The position numbers were made by a program, and so were the translations under genes. From positions 3,720,001 to 3,784,000 of the forward strand of contig CM048839.1 in the NCBI GenBank assembly GCA_026545765.1: 64,000 nucleotides of DNA, read 5' to 3'. Shown one piece after another: positions 1-12,329 of the stretch (the first letter of the stretch is position 1; each line of letters opens with the position of its first letter). The notes beneath the pieces are model-generated. The model worked only from the letters and a program-made list of their open reading frames with translations. It made no database searches and was not told the origin of the DNA. Source of the stretch: Plantago major. Its lineage: Eukaryota; Streptophyta; Magnoliopsida; Lamiales; Plantaginaceae.

Positions 1-520
1 TACGCAAAATCCAGTAATTGAACAAAATTACAGAAACGGAAACCTAAATTGATTAAAAACAACAGATGTCGAGCAACAGTTACCCGAATTACGAACTCAG
101 CTCCGGCTTTTTCTGAGCGATGAAGCTGTGAAAATGCGAAAGCGTCAATAGGTCATAAACGTCGTCGAAACAATTGTAAAATCGGATAGCATTTGTTACG
201 GAGAGGATAGAGAAATCGAGCAAAGTGTTGAGAGACAGAGATAGAGAGAGGATTGGAGATTGTTGTTGTGTAAAAATGAAATTAGGTAAAGAGAGGAAGA
301 CGAAGAAGAAGAAGAAGAAATGGGAATAGAATTTTCAAAGGCATTAGGAGTTAGGATATTCCAGAGTATGGGCAGCAACGAGGACATGTTGTTTTCTTTG
401 CCCAAACGTCACGTGCCGTGGGCGTGTTCTTTTCCTTTCTTGCCAATCTCACTTTCTTCATTTCCACGTAACACCCGACCACGGATCGATCGAAGATCAA
501 CTCATCTTTAAACGATATGT
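1..520 (-). promoter_or_regulatory. Possible promoter and 5' leader of a minus-strand gene lying beyond the left edge
   Basis: Read on the minus strand, this stretch has a CACGTG G-box near 411-416, then long TCT/CT-rich runs (about 300-320 and 225-255) typical of plant 5' leaders. No clear coding exon is visible; the serine-rich open frame here is only the translation of the TCT run. I infer a gene 5' end whose body lies outside the window. It could equally be plain intergenic DNA. Confidence 0.25.
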
Positions 521-2640
521 TGGTCCCACAAAAACTATTATATTATCTATAAATCATTTACTGTCCATTTATGACTCACAAGAGCACGCTTCATTCTGAA
601 CGTTTTATTGGATATATGATATATCAGTGAAATAAAGATTCACATCGTTTTGATATGCGTGTACTTTGGAAAGTTAGCAATTCTTTTTTTTATATTAGTT
701 CAATTTATCAGTGAAAATAAAGGTGCACATCACCTTTTGATTCCTACCTTTTAAAAAATTAATTAGGAAGACGAACGTGTCGCCGAAGAATACCTTTTTT
801 GGTATATAATTTGAGTAAACTAAAGGGATTCAAATGAATGTGACTATTTAATAGGTTACCTATATCTAATTTCCTTGTATGTGTTGGGTGGAGATTCATG
901 CGGTTTTAGCGTTATGAAAGAAAATGGTTGCAATCATACCAAATAATACTTTGTCGTTAACATTAATATTTGCAACTGTCATTAACTCTAAAGTAACCAC
1001 AATCGCTTGGGCTCATCTACCGTTTTATATAAGTAACCGAAGTTTCATTTCATCTTCAACCAAATCCCTTGATTTTTCCATAAAACTTGATGTCATTTGA
1101 TCCTTATGTCTTTCATTTTAATCTTGGACCAAAGAAACACTACTCCTCTCAGCATGTTTTATCCCTGGACTACAATCCACCTATTCCTTGTCAAACAAGT
1201 CCTTTGAATCCCTTATTGTCCTGTTTTTCCCGATCGAAAAGTCCAATTTAATTTAAAAAACCAGCGTAGAACAAAAAAAAGTTCTAAAATATCAATCTAA
1301 TCGGTTCAACCAGGTAGGTTTCTGATTGAACATATCAATGTCCAGGGTGGAGTGGATAATGATTTATTGAACCCAAAGAAAAGAAAACGATGAGCAGGAG
1401 ATAAATTGTTGAAAATTTGGCCTATTCCGTGCAATATAGAGCGATATAAAGATAATATAGAGTCCGAGGAAGATAATATAGAGTCTGAGTAAGATAATAT
1501 GGAGGAATAAATGCCATTTTTCAATATTTGTGATATATAATATTATTTTTATAACTATACTCTTTATTTCATTGATCTACTAAAAGTTGTATTAAAAAGA
1601 AAGAAAAAAAAGTTGAAAATAACTTAACTGGATAAATTTTCTTATTTTCCTCGTACAAAAGATCGGGTGTGTAAATAAATGATAAAATAATAATAATAAT
1701 AATAATATGAATTTAATGAACTGAATTGAATCGAATCGAATCAAGGCATGAATCAATCGAATCGAATCGAATGGAATCGAATCGAATCGAGTTGAAATTC
1801 AAGAATTTCAAATAATAACATTATGTTGCTTACATACATTGTTTTTCCATTTTCATTTTACTTCCGAGTGCCTAATTGGAATCGGCATAACATAACATCT
1901 ATATAATTCCTCACTGTAATGTGGGCCCCTCAGGGTGTATGACATTCCAATTATTTAATTTAGAACCACGTTTTGCTAGTGTTATCACAATCCAAATAGT
2001 GTTGTTATCAAGTCTATTAATTAGTTGAATTATGCGTGTGAAAGAGATGGAGATTTAAAGGCTAAAGGTCGCTATTTGAAAAGAATATCCAGCAAGTAAC
2101 GTTGACATGCCCGATCTGTAAGTCCTCCCTCTCGCCTACCTGTACTATTTTAACTTAATTATTCTGCTTTTTTATGTAATCCCATTTCATTAGCTAGCTG
2201 GCTAATTTTGTACAACGGTGGTTCACTGATTTTGATGTTTAACTTTTCGGTTTATTAGATGCTAGAGAGTAGAGACTTAGTTATTAGATTATCTCTTATC
2301 TAGATGTTTGGGTTATTAGATTATTGACTATTCAAATGTTAAGGGTTATTACAATATCAATTATTTAGATGGTTTATCAAATGTTTAGTTGTATGAGCTT
2401 TATTAAATTCATAGTACTGTATTTTGAGTTTGACTTATGTGATGCTTAATTAACAAAGATGACAAGAAGAAGAAAAATAAAAATTGTGATCATTTCAACG
2501 ATCAACACCAGCCTTTTATATCCAAGCTCCAGCTGGTAACAATGGAGAAAATGAAGGAACAAGAATACAGATGTTCTCAAGCACTCATAAAACAAACAAA
2601 ATCAATGAGGGAGACTGATAACACAATCATAAAATCTGGA
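521..2640. other. AT-rich intergenic DNA with small simple repeats
   Basis: No coding exon was recognised. It holds an AAT microsatellite at about 1687-1707 and a degenerate GAATC pentanucleotide repeat at about 1724-1790. A short imperfect repeat built on GATAATATAGAGT lies at about 1450-1500. Confidence 0.6.
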
Positions 2641-2647
2641 AAGAAGC

Positions 2648-3492
2648 TTAGAGACTGTAGGCGTTGGCAACGGCAATCCAGCCGGTCACGAAAAGAGCAG
2701 CAACTGGGAGGTTGAGCGATGATCTGATGCTCATTCCGCCTGAAGTGTTCGGACCTGTTCTTGATCCTGATCCTCCTGCATTGTCAAATATTACCAAATT
2801 ATTGGCTTTAAGTTTCCGGTTTTGGAACAATGTATCTTTGGTCCGTTAAACTAATAATTTGAATTTAATTATGACTTTGTCCAGTCCAGAATCAGGGAGA
2901 ACATGTTGAATTTTATGGTTTGGACGTGATTAATTATAAGAGGTTCGACTGTACCTGCAGGAATGGAGGGGATGGTCGTCGTTGTAGTAGAAGGAGTCTC
3001 AGCTGGTTCGGTGGAGGGATCGGTAGGGGAACTCAATGCTGAAGGGGCAGGTGCAGGTCCTCCGACTGGTGCTGGTCCATTAGCAACAGCTGTTTTTAAA
3101 GTCAAAATGTTACGTTAAGAACGAATAGTTTACTGTTAAGTGAAATGTGGTAATAAACAGAACATACCATTGCAGTTACTAATTGGAGGAGTCTGGACAT
3201 TGCACAGGTTGGGAAGTGCTGTAGCAAGAGTTTGATTAATGACGATGCCTACAGACGAACCAGCTCCTGATCCGGTAAGCAGTGGACAAAGGCACTCGGG
3301 CTGTGACCGGACAGCGTTAGAAAGTGAAGTGCAACAACCCGGTGTTGGTGTTGATACGTTTCCGGTCACGAAACTTAAGCACGAGGATAGGCTCATCATC
3401 GTGCTAGAACAGCTTGATTGAGCATTTGCTATGCTGCACAGCGTAAGTGCAAGTATGGCAAAGACGCTGAATTGGTACATCTTAGCAGCCAT
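2648..3492 (-). CDS. GPI-anchored non-specific lipid transfer protein (LTPG / xylogen-like), gene A
   Basis: Three exons are read on the minus strand: 3492-3168, 3089-2955 and 2775-2648, all with GT-AG introns in phase 1, giving 195 residues. The N-terminus is a signal peptide ending near SIANAQ. The mature part carries the eight-cysteine motif of the LTP/2S-albumin fold (SC..SC..GCC..CLC..LC..NC). It is followed by a Pro/Ser/Thr-rich linker (exon 2) and a hydrophobic C-terminal tail after a small-residue omega-like region, as expected for GPI attachment. The family binds lipids at the plasma membrane/cell wall and contributes to cuticle or suberin lipid export; the specific role here is unknown. 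The ATG at 3492 precedes the signal peptide directly, and a TATA box lies about 103 bp upstream. It is the first of four related genes within 7 kb. Confidence 0.9.
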
Positions 3493-3594
3493 TAGTATTC
3501 GTTTTGATGGATTGCTTGAATGCTCAGAGACCGTAGTGACTAGTGAGTATATTGAGTTGTACACTGATATGATAAGTGTTGAGTGATGGAGATG

Positions 3595-3601
3595 ATTTAT
3601 A
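3595..3601 (-). promoter_or_regulatory. Probable TATA box of LTPG gene A
   Basis: Minus-strand TATAAAT lies about 103 bp upstream of the ATG, a normal distance for a plant core promoter. Confidence 0.45.
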
Positions 3602-3699
3602 TCAGAACTGAAGAGAAGAGACAAATTTCATTTGGTATTTTGGTTGGCCTAACTTTGCCTAATAACTAATTATCACTAACTGGATCATGGAATCTTGAA

Positions 3700-5040
3700 T
3701 GATTGATAGCTAAATAAATACATTGAAATTCAAGAACAAGTGATTAAATTCACCTGTAAATCTCTACTGATCTGAAATAATTCAGAGATGCTACAGATAT
3801 GTGTCAATTGTAAAACCGAACAAGTGATTAAAGAATGGATTTGGTGAGCTTCTTAGGTACACCTAGCATGTTTAAGTGAGCTTACTAACTAATCTCATTT
3901 TAATATCCTTCTGAATATGTAATTGACTATCAACATCATGCATGGTGCATCAGGATCAGTCCAATGATAGTAATTCTGTATTATTAGTTCTTTTTGCTAA
4001 TCAGATAATAGCAGTTTTAAGGGAAATGGACGAAAAACCGGGCTAGAGCAGGAGTGACATAATAGTTCGACATAGGAAGTGTATAATGCTCTCGTTCAGT
4101 CGTTTGAGCTTCATGCAAGAACGAATTTTGAAAATTACCAATGAGCATACCGTGGTTCACACAGACATCTTCACTGGAAAACACTAGAGTCGAAAATTTT
4201 AATTTCAATTCTCACTGAATAAAGATGGGAAAGACAGAACAAGTGTGCAAATTACTATAAAGAGAAAGAAAGTTTGTAGCTAATTCAATTCATACATTTG
4301 TTTGATTGGTAATTAGCCAGGAACTCATATTTCTGAATTCCAATTAGGCCAGTTTCACCTACCTCCATGCATCTAGTAAGATAGCTTTACTTTCTATATA
4401 TTAGAAAAACTTAACATGATACGAACGTCTTGATGGTTGATACATTCACCATCATCATTCGCCAGCTAAGTGCCTGAGAAGTAATGAGCTATAGTAAGAG
4501 ATGAAAGCTGATAAACACTGAATAATTGAAGTTATTTTCCTGCTAGTGTTTTAGCTGAATTCCTGCGAATCCTCAACTATCATAGTTGTTCTTTTAGCCT
4601 TTCGAGTTATGAATTAAGGCCAGTCAGCGATTACTTGAACATTATTGTGCCTGATTAGTTTTGCTCATTTTTGTTTGAGTTTTCACACTTTTGGTGTACA
4701 GATTTGCATTTCGCATCAGCATGAAGTATATTAGGTGCTGATAAATTTTTGTCCTATAATTTCAAGAACAGAGAATATCATCTTAGTTTTCGGCAATTAT
4801 ATGTGTTCACAATTGAATTAATAGAAGTTTAAACTGATGGGAAACAATGATGGAATTATACATTACAGCCAGACTGAGCAATGCTCCTGTCAAAGTTTAC
4901 AAGTAAAGAATTTGGGACTACATTCTTTCAGAAAAGAATACAAACATGCATCAGAAAAGGTAATGAACTAAGAACAAGGTGAATGGTTGTTCATCAAGTT
5001 GCGGTTTGAGCGTTGCATCCATGGGTAGCTCGGGGTTTGA
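3700..5040. other. Intergenic DNA between LTPG genes A and B
   Basis: AT-rich sequence with no exon, RNA gene or repeat that I can recognise. It includes the upstream region of gene A and the downstream region of gene B. Confidence 0.5.
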
Positions 5041-5043
5041 ATC

Positions 5044-5733
5044 TCAAAGTTCAGAAGTTGATACTACGACGCATGAAGCAACAAATAGCAGGAAAGCTAC
5101 AAGATAAGAAGGTGCTCTAGCATTGCTTCCGCTTGTTGTGGGGACGGATTTAGACCCTGCATTTACAAAATAATTGTCATTCAGATGTAATTAAAAATGA
5201 CGTCGTGTCTCGATAGATGACCATAGTGCAGATGCTTTTTTCTCAATACCTGAAGGAATATTGGTCTGTGTACTGGAGGAACCTGATGGTGAATTAGGAG
5301 TTGTCGGTGAAGCTGATGGTCCATTTCCACCTATTATATATCGAAAATTTGCCAGAATTAGTTTCAGAAAATATCATGAAAGTTAAAAGGTCTTGACAAA
5401 CTGTGTGATCTTACCATTGCACCTGCTAAGCGGGGGAGTCTGTACATTACACTCACTAGGTAGGCCGAGTGCTAAAGTCCTATTAATGTTTAGGCCGTAT
5501 GAAGAAGCATCAGCATTCACAAGTGTGCAAAGACACCGCGGTTGTGACCGAACAACATTTGAAAGCTGTTGGCAGCAAGACGTTGATGGAGTTGATGTGT
5601 TTCCGCTGACATAGTTGAGGCATGGAGACAATCCCATCAGTACATTGGTGCAGCCTGATTGAGCTGTTGTTCTATCACAGAGTAAGGCCAAAAGAACGAT
5701 GAGCAAAGTCATCTTAGCCACTTCATGTGCCAT
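5044..5733 (-). CDS. GPI-anchored non-specific lipid transfer protein, gene B
   Basis: Minus-strand exons are 5733-5415, 5330-5250 and 5156-5044, with phase-1 GT-AG introns, giving 170 residues. A signal peptide ends near RTTAQ. The eight-cysteine motif follows (GC..PC..SCC..CLC..EC..RC). Next come a short Ser/Pro/Thr linker and a hydrophobic tail that ends almost at the C-terminus, the layout of GPI-anchored LTPs. Exon structure and intron positions match genes A and C, so the three minus-strand genes are tandem duplicates. The linker is shorter than in A and C. A TATTTAA-like box sits about 105 bp upstream of the ATG. Role inferred from family: lipid binding at the outer face of the plasma membrane. 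Confidence 0.9.
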
Positions 5734-5739
5734 TTTGAT

Positions 5740-6970
5740 AGCTTCAGATTTTCGTAGGACGGCTAGAAAGGAAGGAAATAAAGGTTTTTTGTGATGAGAA
5801 GTTTGAAATTGGATGAGGAGGGAGAGCAGGATTCGGGTTTAAATAAGGGGTTTTTGGGAGTGAAGGACTAGAATAGAAATGTTTAGGTGTCTTTAGCTGG
5901 CCAACTATCTAATCTTAGTTATCTGAAAAAGTACATAATATATCCACCTTCATTTCTTAATCAGTTTCAAATAACTTAGTTTTTGGACCTTAACAAGGAA
6001 TACACATTTGAGATCTAGCGTATAAGGCCACGTGAAGTACTTGTATACGATATCTACTGTTCTTCATGAGGAACTTCGTATGTATACACTACCAACTTTA
6101 TTGATGTATAATACGTGAAATGGTGTTTATGCGAAGATGTTCTGTTCTGATATATGTTAAGAAATGGCAGTGATATGCCCCGGATAATTGTTTCATCCTT
6201 GTCAGGCTACTCTTTGAATGACCTGAAAGTCTGTAATTATTGCAACATTGTGTTCTTAAATGTTTGCAGTTTAAGATGTTCATGTAGCATCTACGGTTTG
6301 TCACTGAGGCCTATATGTAATCCATCAAGCATTCAGAGTTTAATCCTGTGAAAGTGAATAGAAATGGTTGCTGATAATCATCAGGATGGGTATGGAAAGT
6401 AATGTATCCATAACGCTGTCCTGTTATTGGTATATTTGCTGGTAAACGTACCAAGAAAATTATGCTGCAGTTTTGTTCGGTCTAGCCTCAATTTCTTCTG
6501 TTTCTCAGAATTCACATTCTTATTCGAAGATCAACAGTCTTTGCATGCTCAGTTGATTTGATCTTTCATTTTGGCAAGTTTCTCATGCAACGTGTCGATG
6601 AAGAAGCTAATAGCATATTGCAGCAGTGCACAGATTAGTGTTTGGCCTAATAGATTCTCATTAGCCTACTTTGAAGTATCATCCATCAAAATACATCAAG
6701 CAATCAAATTTCTGAGGTATAGATTCAATATTTATTAGGTTCTTTTTAGGCAGTGTACCAAGAACATGCAAACCAATACTTGCTGATTTTGTATAAAACG
6801 AAATGAAGTTGTATAAATAATGTGTAACGATACAAAATGTAGCCCACATGGAAGCTGCCGTATGATCAAATGAATGAGACGACGCTTTTACAATGAAAAG
6901 GAAAGACAAATAAAAACATGAACAGCTGATGTGAACAGTCTATGCATTCTATCAGAACAGTAGAATCCGC
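5740..6970. other. Intergenic DNA between LTPG genes B and C
   Basis: AT-rich; it contains the promoter of gene B (5740-5900). The short open frames here have no coding character, and no transposon ends were recognised. Confidence 0.5.
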
Positions 6971-6977
6971 TCAAACT

Positions 6978-7713
6978 TCAAAAACGAATGCCGGAAAAGA
7001 TCCAGGACGAGGCCATGAGGAGCAGAATGCTAGAGAAACTGAATGTTGCACTGGTGTTGCTCCCTCCAATGTCACCGTCTGTGGTGCGTCCTGTTCTAGA
7101 TCCTGAACCTGCATAACAATAGAAGTTGTATTCTTAGTAGTTGGAACATTCTACTAATTTACTTGGTTCATAAATTCTGTTATTCGTACCGGATGGAACA
7201 TCTGGCTCAGACGAATCACTTGGACCTTCAGATGGAACTTCATCAGCAGGAGAATCGGAAGGAGTACCAGCTGGTGCTGGTGTAGAAGGTGATGGTCCAC
7301 CTATTTTCACAAGATAAGTTCAATCAAACAAAATACACACACATTAAAAAAAAGAGTAAATAGACAAAAATTCCAAAGAACTTACTGTTACACCGGCTAG
7401 TAGGAGGCGTCTGCACGTTGCATGCTCCTGGCAATGCTAGTGCGAGAGTCTGATTAATGTTCATGCCACCAAGATTGGAAGAACCACCATTTACCAGCAC
7501 ACAAAGACACTGTGGCTGAGACTGAACCACGTTAGCAAGCTGCGAGCAGCACGAAGTTGTTGGAGTTGATCTATTTCCTGTGACATAGCTGAGACACGGG
7601 GACAAGCTAATGAGTGTCGAAGTGCAGCCTGATGTTTGAGCTGCGGTTCTGTCCAAGAGCGCGAGAACAACGACCAGGACTACTAGGTTTATGCTGCTAA
7701 CTTTAGAAGACAT
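6978..7713 (-). CDS. GPI-anchored non-specific lipid transfer protein, gene C
   Basis: Minus-strand exons are 7713-7386, 7300-7190 and 7108-6978, giving 189 residues with phase-1 introns as in A and B. The start is the ATG at 7713; the frame stays open upstream but only from a TTG. A signal peptide ends near RTAAQ. The eight-cysteine motif follows (GC..PC..SCC..CLC..AC..RC). An acidic Pro/Ser linker is encoded by exon 2, then a GSGSRTG segment also seen in gene A, then a hydrophobic tail for GPI attachment. Closest in the cluster to gene B in the cysteine domain and to gene A in the tail. Intact. Confidence 0.9.
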
Positions 7714-7840
7714 TTTGCTGATAACTTGTTTGGGTATCAAGAAACTGGAGTTTGCAAGAACTGTGTGATTTTGATACTAAATATTTGTTTTGATTTAGTT
7801 CTTGAGAGTTGGATGAGAATGGAGATTAGAAGTTTGAGAT

Positions 7841-7847
7841 TATATAA
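7841..7847 (-). promoter_or_regulatory. Probable TATA box of LTPG gene C
   Basis: Minus-strand TATATAA lies about 130 bp upstream of the ATG. Confidence 0.4.
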
Positions 7848-8400
7848 GACACTGATTCGGGAAAAAGACAAACAAGTCACAGAAACAGGTTTGTTTTGTT
7901 TGCCTACTTTGAGAATAGTTTATAACATTCAAATGTTAGTTAAAGTAGCTGACCTCTAAATCTACCACTGTAGTTTCCATCCAAATTCTACCAACCAGTT
8001 CATTTTTTAAATGGCTTACCAAGACTATCTGGCATTTGCTCAAATTTCAGCAGCATAATCCTTCATCTGTAAATTACAACTTTACTCTTTTGCGTAAATT
8101 TTTATTCGAAAATGAGGATCCCCTCGTAAATATAAGCCCTTTCTGTTTTGCACGTAAATATAAAGATAAAGTCTATAACTTTAAAGTTCGAAGGCATGGT
8201 ATGCATTCCCATTCTTCGTAAAATAAGGGTTCGTTCTTTTCCATTAACTTTTACAAACACCGGTTAATGTAAGTTCGTAAACATTTGAAATAGGTTTGTT
8301 TTGTTTGCCTACTTTGGGCGTACATTTCTGTAAGTTCGTAAACATGATGTGGCTTATAAAGTAATCATATAGCTCCCGGACCCTCATCGTAATTTCCCAG

Positions 8401-8407
8401 TATAAAA
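8401..8407 (+). promoter_or_regulatory. Probable TATA box of LTPG gene D
   Basis: Plus-strand TATAAAA lies about 85 bp upstream of the ATG at 8490. Genes C and D are divergent, so both promoters share the interval 7714-8489. Confidence 0.5.
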
Positions 8408-8489
8408 GCTGTTCACATCTCAGTCCTGTATTTCAGATCAATATCTGTATAAACATAGTAGTCCTGCCTTTTTTGTGAAAACTCATACA

Positions 8490-9647
8490 ATGGACTATTC
8501 AAGTCTGAAAGCAGTACTTGCAATTCTGCTAACATCTTCAATTTTTCAGGCAAATGCACAGATAAGCACATCATGTACAAGCTCAATGATTGCAACCTTC
8601 ACACCGTGCTTAAACTACATCACCAGAAGCAGCGCCACAGGCTCTTCACCTACCGCAGACTGTTGCAATTCACTGAAATCTCTCATGTCAGACAGCATGG
8701 ATTGCACTTGCCTTATTATAACCGGAAATGTTCCTCTGTCCATTCCATTTATCAACAGAAACTTGGCGATTTCACTCCCACGAATTTGCCAAAGTTCTGT
8801 TCCTGTACAATGCAATAAAGGTAAAAAAGATCCTTTACAGTTTACACTCTCTTTATCCTTTTCCAAATGATGATTCTTTCGTCATTTATTATCTCGTTGA
8901 ACACGCCCCAATTACTGATCAATTATCATTTTTTCTACGAGATGCAGCCGCTGGTGATCCACTTCCTCCTCCAGGTAAACCTCAAGTATAATTCGTCTCC
9001 TAGGCGTTTCAGTTTTCAGAATGCTCAAGGGGCAAAAATTGGCTCCCAAGTTTCGATCAACACTCAAGTTCTAATTCTCTCTTCCCCTATTCAATCAAAC
9101 ATAACTCAAGTTTCATCTCATGAACATCTGCTGCCACTTTTACATGACTAATCATATTCACTCCATTAGCATTACATGCTCTAGTACAATTTTCCATCTA
9201 ATTTTTCTGTATCATACTTCACCAAGAAGTGACTATACAACAATGGATTTCGACTCAAGCCTGACAATTACCGATTAAACAGGTCCTGCTTTGTTTGCAC
9301 CAACACCAGCTCCATCAGCATCTCAAAGCCTCATCCCAACAGGTTATACTTCTAATCGATACTCTACCTTTTCCAACTGCTAATGTCCATGAATATTCAC
9401 AGTATTAACACAAAGAATAATTCTTGCAGCTTCTAAACCAGCAACAGCAGCACCATCAACAGATGGCGAAGTACAAGAGTTGTCACCAGCATCTGCTCCT
9501 GAACCTCCTCCATCAGGCCAGATAGAAAATCCAAGGATGAGGCCAGTTCAGACACCAAATTCAGCTACCGGACTATCCTTATCCACATTTTCACAGTCAT
9601 CCGTTGTTGCGCTGTTTGTAGGATTTACAGTTATCAAGTTATTCTGA
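8490..9647 (+). CDS. GPI-anchored non-specific lipid transfer protein, gene D (divergent member)
   Basis: Four plus-strand exons are proposed: 8490-8820, about 8948-8974, 9283-9342 and 9430-9647 (211 residues), all phase 1. The 27-bp second exon is the least certain because two AG acceptors compete. A signal peptide ends near QANAQ. The eight-cysteine motif follows (SC..PC..DCC..CTC..IC..QC). A long Pro/Ala/Ser linker resembling arabinogalactan-protein glycosylation sites (PTPAPSAS, SPASAPEPPPS) leads to a hydrophobic C-terminal tail. It differs from A-C in strand, in having an extra intron in the linker and in a more diverged cysteine domain, so it is an older paralogue. Confidence 0.85.
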
Positions 9648-9659
9648 TCAATTATTCAG

Positions 9660-10010
9660 TGTGTTTTCCTTCATGCCCGGTTCTGTCCTGTGGTTTAAAT
9701 ATTTGGCCGCCTACTGTACAAGAGTTCATTCGTTCTTTCTGTACAAATCATTCTTCAATTGGAAAGTTTCTGTGATCTATCTTACATTCAACTAACCACT
9801 TTTTCTGGGAATATCACGCAATCGCAGGTTGTATGAATAAGTTTTTTTTTAAACCGCCACTAGATGAAGAACATAAAATAGATCATATTGAATAAATTTA
9901 ATAATTAAGATGGCATATATATATCAATCAATCTAATGATTCATACATACAACCAATATTATAACTAGTACTCCGCCCGGTGAATGCCACTAGCATTGCC
10001 CACCATATAT
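9660..10010. other. Shared downstream region of LTPG D and DEFL1
   Basis: Convergent 3' flanks. The part at about 9880-9950 resembles 42,709-42,775 (downstream of DEFL2) and, more weakly, 21,476-21,530, marking the edge of a duplicated segment. Confidence 0.5.
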
Positions 10011-10021
10011 ATCAATCCTGT

Positions 10022-10672
10022 TCAAAAACTACCCTCATCAGAACGACTACCAGCATGTGGAGACAGACTACCAGTATCTGAAGAGTCACTGCCGACACTA
10101 CTACCACCATCAGTGCGACTACCAGCACGTGGATAATTACTGTCTCCGCCCCCAATGCGTCCACCAGCTGCATCAGACTTCGAACGGGGACATTTCTGGT
10201 TAGGCATAATTTTGACAATGCAAAAGCATCTGAATTTTGTTTTCAAGATCAAGCTTTCTTCCAGATACAAACTATCCTTTTGTTTAGGGATTTTGGGATA
10301 CTTAGTAGGCACTCTTTCTACCGAACTGTTGTCATATCTCTCACCGAATTTATTCTGGCATAATGTTACGCAAGCTTGACGAGATTTCACCTTGCCAAGG
10401 AGAACTGAACGAGGACACAAACGTTGGCGTGGTCTTCTTCTTGCTTCTCCCATGCTAGCCTCTATATGATCCATGAAAGTAAGAATAATATAATGCAAAA
10501 TGATGATCATATATGATCCATGAAAGTAAGAATAATATAATGCAAAATGATGATCATCATGGCTAGATTTAACACATGCATCTATGAAATTGTGTTACAG
10601 AACATTACCTGTTAACAGGATGGCCAGAAGAACAACACAGATAAATGAAACATTAACAAGAAGCTTTGCCAT
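10022..10672 (-). CDS. Defensin-like secreted cysteine-rich protein with long charged C-terminal tail (DEFL1)
   Basis: Two minus-strand exons, 10672-10609 (signal peptide, MAKLLVNVSF..) and 10461-10022, encode 167 residues. The phase-1 intron after the signal peptide is the usual DEFL gene structure. The mature part has six cysteines spaced C-x14-C-x3-C...C-x-C...C; the CxxxC and CxC pairs are the cysteine-stabilised alpha-beta signature. Unlike classic defensins of about 50 mature residues, the gap between CxxxC and CxC is long, and a Gly/Ser/Asp-rich tail of about 60 residues follows. Such proteins act as secreted antimicrobial or signalling peptides; the target is unknown. A paralogue with the same structure lies at 42,808-43,656. 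Confidence 0.7.
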
Positions 10673-10734
10673 TGTATATGATCTGCAGTAGAATAACCAG
10701 ATTCGTTGATAATTTTTCCATTGCCTGAATGTGC

Positions 10735-10741
10735 TTATATA
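10735..10741 (-). promoter_or_regulatory. Probable TATA box of DEFL1
   Basis: Minus-strand TATATAA lies about 65 bp upstream of the ATG. The surrounding bases (TTGCCTGAATGTG) recur at the same place upstream of DEFL2. Confidence 0.5.
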
Positions 10742-11039
10742 CAAGAACAATTATGTGATTGTTGATTAATTCTGTTCATAGTATCAATTAAGATCACTTT
10801 CTATTACTTTGATACATAATTTGTCATCTTCATCAAATGGAAAATTTCAATAATACCTCTATGAAAATAGTGAAGAGGAAATTAATTTTTGCAGATTGTG
10901 TATAAGTATTGTACGGATAAAGGCCGGGAGATGGTGTCACACTGTTTACTCCTAGCATCTAAAACTCGGAGGATGTCTTGATTTAGAATAGAGTGTATAG
11001 CTAAAAAGACAAGTATGATTTCGAATGCATCAATCTAGA

Positions 11040-11250
11040 GCGTGTTACATTTTTACATGAGTCGAGCCTTCGCTCGGGCTCGAACTCGATTAGGCTCGGT
11101 TAGATATATATTTAATCTTTTACATTTATATGTATTTTCGGTAATGAGCTCGAGCTCGACCAAATGAGCCGAGCTCAAGCCTTTTTATCGTGACTTGAGC
11201 TCAAACTCGTCTTGTTAATAAGATATTCGGTTCGGCTCGTTATACATCAC
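11040..11250. repeat. GAGCTCG-rich inverted-motif sequence
   Basis: Clusters of GAGCTCGAGCTCG and CGAGC/GCTCG words occur in both orientations, GC-richer than the surroundings. It resembles the ends of small plant DNA transposons, but no complete TIR pair or target duplication was found. Confidence 0.3.
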
Positions 11251-11337
11251 TAATCATAACCGGCCCATCACTTCCTTCGTCTTTCTCGTTCACATTTCGT
11301 CGAACATCTGGTGTGCAAACATTGTTGGCTAAGTATA

Positions 11338-11700
11338 CCGTCCGACTACAATTGTAATAGCTTAACATCCGTTCATCTTAGTTGTATTCGTTTTTAACCA
11401 TTAGATTACTTGTACAAATTATATTTTAAGTTGTACTTAATCCTGACCGTTCACGTGATTGTAAAAATTATACAATGGCAATGCTTGTAAATTTCACTAT
11501 ACAAAATGGGTTATAATGTCATTTAAATAGCTTTTATATTCATATAAATCATAAATTAAATCTATAATTATTATTCATCTTTTATCTTTTCTAACATTTT
11601 TTTCTGCCATCAATTAAAACCAGCATTCTTTCTTAGAACCCTAATTCACAATCTTTCCCAATTTCATTCACAATCTTCCCCAATTTTTAACAAATTCATG
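11338..11700 (+). repeat. Left terminal inverted repeat of MULE element i
   Basis: Matches, inverted, the interval 17,431-17,527 (outer part) and about 14,900-15,143 (inner part). Shared landmarks are GTCCGAC at the tip, CATCTTAGTTGTA, TTAATCCT, ATTATACAATG and an inner GAACCCTAAT block. Confidence 0.7.
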
Positions 11701-12065
11701 TTACGGAATCGATTCCTTTCTTTCTTCTTCGAGTAAGTATAGTAAAAGGGAAGATTTTCCTAATCTATAGGAAAATTCGATTTTTACAATAAAGAACCGG
11801 TCAGAAACACTACAAACCGGTTAATAGCTTTAATATAAATATCCAAATAATAACACACTCTTTCACAAAATTCACAAAACTCAACAATCTTTCTCTCTCT
11901 ACAAAAACCCTAGAGAGAGAAACATTCAAACCCATTTATCTCTCTCCCTTCCTCCCTCCCCCTCCTCCTCCCTCCGCCGGAACCGTCGCCGCCCTCTCCC
12001 TCCGCCGGAACCACCGTCGGATCCATATCCTCCGCCGGAAATTATGGTGCTCAATGTACCGATCA

Positions 12066-12067
<2 letters not shown>

Positions 12068-12114
<47 letters not shown>
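12068..12114. repeat. (TC)n microsatellite in the leader of element i
   Basis: An uninterrupted TC dinucleotide run of about 46 bp inside a CT-rich, leader-like segment. Confidence 0.9.
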
Positions 12115-12116
<2 letters not shown>

Positions 12117-12329
12117 GTTTCGCCGGATTTATGTCGGATCTTGCCGAATTTTCACCGAATATTCAGATCCAATTGCTAAAATGTTCAAATCAACAAATTC
12201 ATCTTGTTTTTTTTCATTAAATTCTCAATTGAAAATGAAATTTGACCTTTTATTATCGTTTTTCGCTGATTTTACGATCTCATGTTTCCAGATCTGAAAT
12301 CCGTACAGCGAAAATCGAATTTCGCAATC

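Noticed and set aside
8573..9151. Additional frames overlapping LTPG gene D
   Set aside because: Out-of-frame shadows of exon 1 and intron sequence; the spliced model explains the locus.
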